6,641 nt of DNA from an uncultured Oscillospiraceae bacterium. GTDB taxonomy: Bacteria; Bacillota; Clostridia; Oscillospirales; Acutalibacteraceae. The notes below the pieces were generated by a model. That model searched no databases. It saw only the letters and a list, made by a program, of their open reading frames with translations, and had not been told where the DNA came from. The DNA lies in assembly GCA_902496265.1 (NCBI GenBank), contig CABVAD010000067.1:1-6641 (forward strand), in the 5' to 3' direction. Positions 4,754 through 6,641 of the stretch are shown piece after piece. The translations under genes and the position numbers were made by a program. The first letter of the stretch is position 1, and each line of letters opens with the position of its first letter.

Positions 4754-6623
4754 ATTTCTTTTTTGGTTTGTGGATATTTCTTATGGTTTTCTTGGGTTTT
4801 TTGGTTGCTGGGTATCGCTCCCCCTTATCGGGCGCGACAAGGCAGTTGGGCCCTGTCCCTATAAGGTCAAGCCTGCCCTCCTTTTTAAGGACGGAAAGCA
4901 CCAACGCGCGGTTTTCGGGCTTAAAGTACTGCAAAAGCGCCCTCTGCTCCGCCTTTTCCCGCGCGGTGCGCGGAACATAGACAGGCTCTAAGGTGTCCGG
5001 GTCAAGCCCCGTGTAAAACATACAGGTCGAGACCGTCCCCGGCGTGGGGTAAAAATCCTGCACCTGCTCGGGGTGAAGCCCGTGCCTTTTAAGGAATACC
5101 GCAAGCTCAATAGCGTCCTTTTTGGTGCTCCCGGGGTGGGAGGACATAAGATACGGCACTAAATACTGCTTTTTGCCCGCGCTTTCGGTAAGCTCGTAAA
5201 ACCGTTTTTCAAATTTGTTGTAGACCTCAATGGGCGGCTTACCCATCTTTTTAAGCACGCGGTTTGAGCAATGCTCGGGCGCGACCTTCAGCTGACCGCT
5301 TATGTGGTGATTCACAAGCTCCTTGAAAAATTCCTCGTTTTGGTCGGCAATAAGGTAATCAAAACGAATCCCCGAACGGATAAATACTTTTTTTACCTTA
5401 GGCAAAGAGCGGAGCTCCCGCAAAAGCTTTAAATAATCCTCGTGGGTGACCTTTACCGCGGGACAAATTTCGGGGGCTAAGCACCTTTTGTCGGGGCAGA
5501 GACCCTTTTTAAGCTGACCGTCGCAGGAGGGGCGGCGGAAATTGGCGGTAGGTCCGCCGACATCGTGAATATAGCCCTTAAAATCGGGCATTTCGGTTAA
5601 TAATTTCGCCTCTTTTATAACCGAGTCGTGACTGCGCACCGAAACCTGCCTGCCCTGATGAAAGGCGATAGAGCAAAAGTTACACGCGCCGAAGCACCCG
5701 CGGTTGTGAATAAGGGAAAACTTAACCTCTTTTATACCGGGGACGCCGCCAAGCGGCTCATAGCTCGGGTGGTAGTCCCGCATAAAGGGCAGAGAATAAA
5801 CCTCGTCCATCTCCTTAGTTGTAAGGGGCGGCATAGGGGGATTTTGCACCACCAGTTTTTCGCCGTGCCGCTGAATTACCGTTCTGCCGCGCAGAGCGTC
5901 GTGCTCGGCCTGCTGAATTTTACACGCCCTTGCGTAGAGCCTTTTGCCCTTTTCGTCGGGTACGCTTACAAGCTCATAGGCGGCGCACTCCTGCACCCCC
6001 GAAACAGGTGAATAGTCGGCGGCTTTTACCGCGTAACAGGTGCCTAAAATATCGGTAAGCGAGGAAATATCCTCCCCCGCCGCCAGCCTGTGGGCAATCT
6101 CTGCAATGTGCTTTTCGCCCATACCGTACATCAGCAGATCCGCTCCCGACTCGATAAGCACCGAGGGTCGCACCCTGTCGTCCCAGTAGTCGTAATGGGC
6201 AAAACGCCTGAGCGAAGCCTCAAGCCCTCCTATTAGGACGGGCGTATCGGGGTAAAGGCTTTTAAGCTTTTTTGTGTAGACCGTAACCGCCCTGTCGGGT
6301 CTTGCGCCCGATTTCCCGCCCGCGGTATATGCGTCGTCGCTTCTCCGCTTTTTTGCGGCGGTGTAATGGGCGACCATTGAATCTATATTGCCGCTGTTTA
6401 CCAAAAAGGCAAGCCGCGGTCTTCCGAAGCGTTTATAATCGCCGTCCTTCTGCGGCTGAGGAACAATGCAGACCTTATACCCCGCGTGCTCTAACACCCG
6501 CGAGATTATCGCCGTGCCGAAGCTCGGGTGGTCAACATATGCGTCCCCCGTGACTATTACAAAATCGGGCTGTTCCCAGCCGTACTCCCGCATTTCTTTT
6601 ACGGTTATAGGTAAAAAAGGCAT
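4752..6623 (-). CDS. ygiQ: YgiQ family radical SAM protein
   Basis: This family (TIGR03904) is widespread, but no substrate or reaction is established. The 623-residue product begins with the family pattern FLPIT..EMREYGWEQ and GDAYVDHPSFGTAIISRVLE (26-45). It continues through HYTAAKKRRSDDAYTAGGK (86-104) and LIGGLEASLRRFAHYDYWDD (130-149). The radical SAM motif is CFGACNFC, with Cys310, Cys314 and Cys317 (CxxxCxxC), followed by SIAFHQGR. A second cysteine group (Cys367, 376, 381, 387) is typical of the family and might hold another cluster. The C-terminal part from about 490 fits DUF3362, with QDFYPTPGTVSTCMFYTG (522-539), and ends in a very lysine-rich tail (608-623). Length is normal. The ATG has GGAGG five bases upstream (6633-6629). 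It is the first visible gene of the - strand group; its promoter would lie beyond the window. Family assignment is firm; function is unknown. Confidence 0.95.
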   Translation of the reverse strand: MPFLPITVKEMREYGWEQPDFVIVTGDAYVDHPSFGTAIISRVLEHAGYKVCIVPQPQKDGDYKRFGRPRLAFLVNSGNIDSMVAHYTAAKKRRSDDAYTAGGKSGARPDRAVTVYTKKLKSLYPDTPVLIGGLEASLRRFAHYDYWDDRVRPSVLIESGADLLMYGMGEKHIAEIAHRLAAGEDISSLTDILGTCYAVKAADYSPVSGVQECAAYELVSVPDEKGKRLYARACKIQQAEHDALRGRTVIQRHGEKLVVQNPPMPPLTTKEMDEVYSLPFMRDYHPSYEPLGGVPGIKEVKFSLIHNRGCFGACNFCSIAFHQGRQVSVRSHDSVIKEAKLLTEMPDFKGYIHDVGGPTANFRRPSCDGQLKKGLCPDKRCLAPEICPAVKVTHEDYLKLLRELRSLPKVKKVFIRSGIRFDYLIADQNEEFFKELVNHHISGQLKVAPEHCSNRVLKKMGKPPIEVYNKFEKRFYELTESAGKKQYLVPYLMSSHPGSTKKDAIELAVFLKRHGLHPEQVQDFYPTPGTVSTCMFYTGLDPDTLEPVYVPRTAREKAEQRALLQYFKPENRALVLSVLKKEGRLDLIGTGPNCLVAPDKGERYPATKKPKKTIRNIHKPKKK

Positions 6624-6641
6624 AATATCCTCCGTTTACAA

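Noticed and set aside
5628..6011. 127-codon + strand open frame within ygiQ
   Set aside because: It is antisense to conserved YgiQ motifs, including the radical SAM cysteines, and has no recognisable features of its own.

Overview
This window looks like chromosomal DNA from an anaerobic, endospore-forming Firmicute, most likely class Clostridia and perhaps an uncultured Oscillospirales-type gut lineage. The evidence is a germination protease gene (gpr) next to spoIIP, a pair found only in endospore formers, plus strong GGAGG-type ribosome binding sites and frequent AGA/AGG/ATA codons. The class is reasonably supported; the lower ranks are a guess.

Layout: the window holds two convergent gene groups. 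On the + strand, bases 1-2236 carry gpr (5' end unresolved), spoIIP, and a 62-residue single-pass membrane protein of unknown function. On the - strand, bases 6623-2229 carry three genes read in this order: a YgiQ-family radical SAM protein, a TIGR03960-type radical SAM protein with a B12-binding-like N-terminal region, and a TIGR03936/DUF2344 'radical SAM-linked' protein. The two groups meet tail to tail, and their last coding regions overlap by 8 bp.

The + strand group is sporulation machinery. SpoIIP is the peptidoglycan hydrolase that drives engulfment of the forespore. Gpr degrades the small acid-soluble spore proteins at germination. A SigE-like promoter can be seen in the 44-base gap before spoIIP, which would let spoIIP be expressed in the mother cell independently of gpr. 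The small membrane protein occupies the position of Bacillus subtilis yqxA and may be a sporulation accessory.

The - strand group is closely packed (47-base gap, then a 14-base overlap) and is probably one transcript. None of its products has an established reaction. The TIGR03960/TIGR03936 pair is widespread and sometimes fused, which suggests the two proteins act together; ygiQ may simply be co-transcribed.

The most notable non-coding features are: (i) no ATG, GTG or TTG codon anywhere in the first 124 bases, so gpr has no canonical start although its conserved N-terminus is present; (ii) an intrinsic terminator for the - strand operon lying inside the coding sequence of the small + strand gene; (iii) five tandem 7-bp repeats in the ygiQ/TIGR03960 gap that place stop codons in every frame; and (iv) the SigE-like promoter between gpr and spoIIP. 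I found no mobile element, CRISPR array, RNA gene or obviously new system. No stretch longer than 300 bases lacks a gene.
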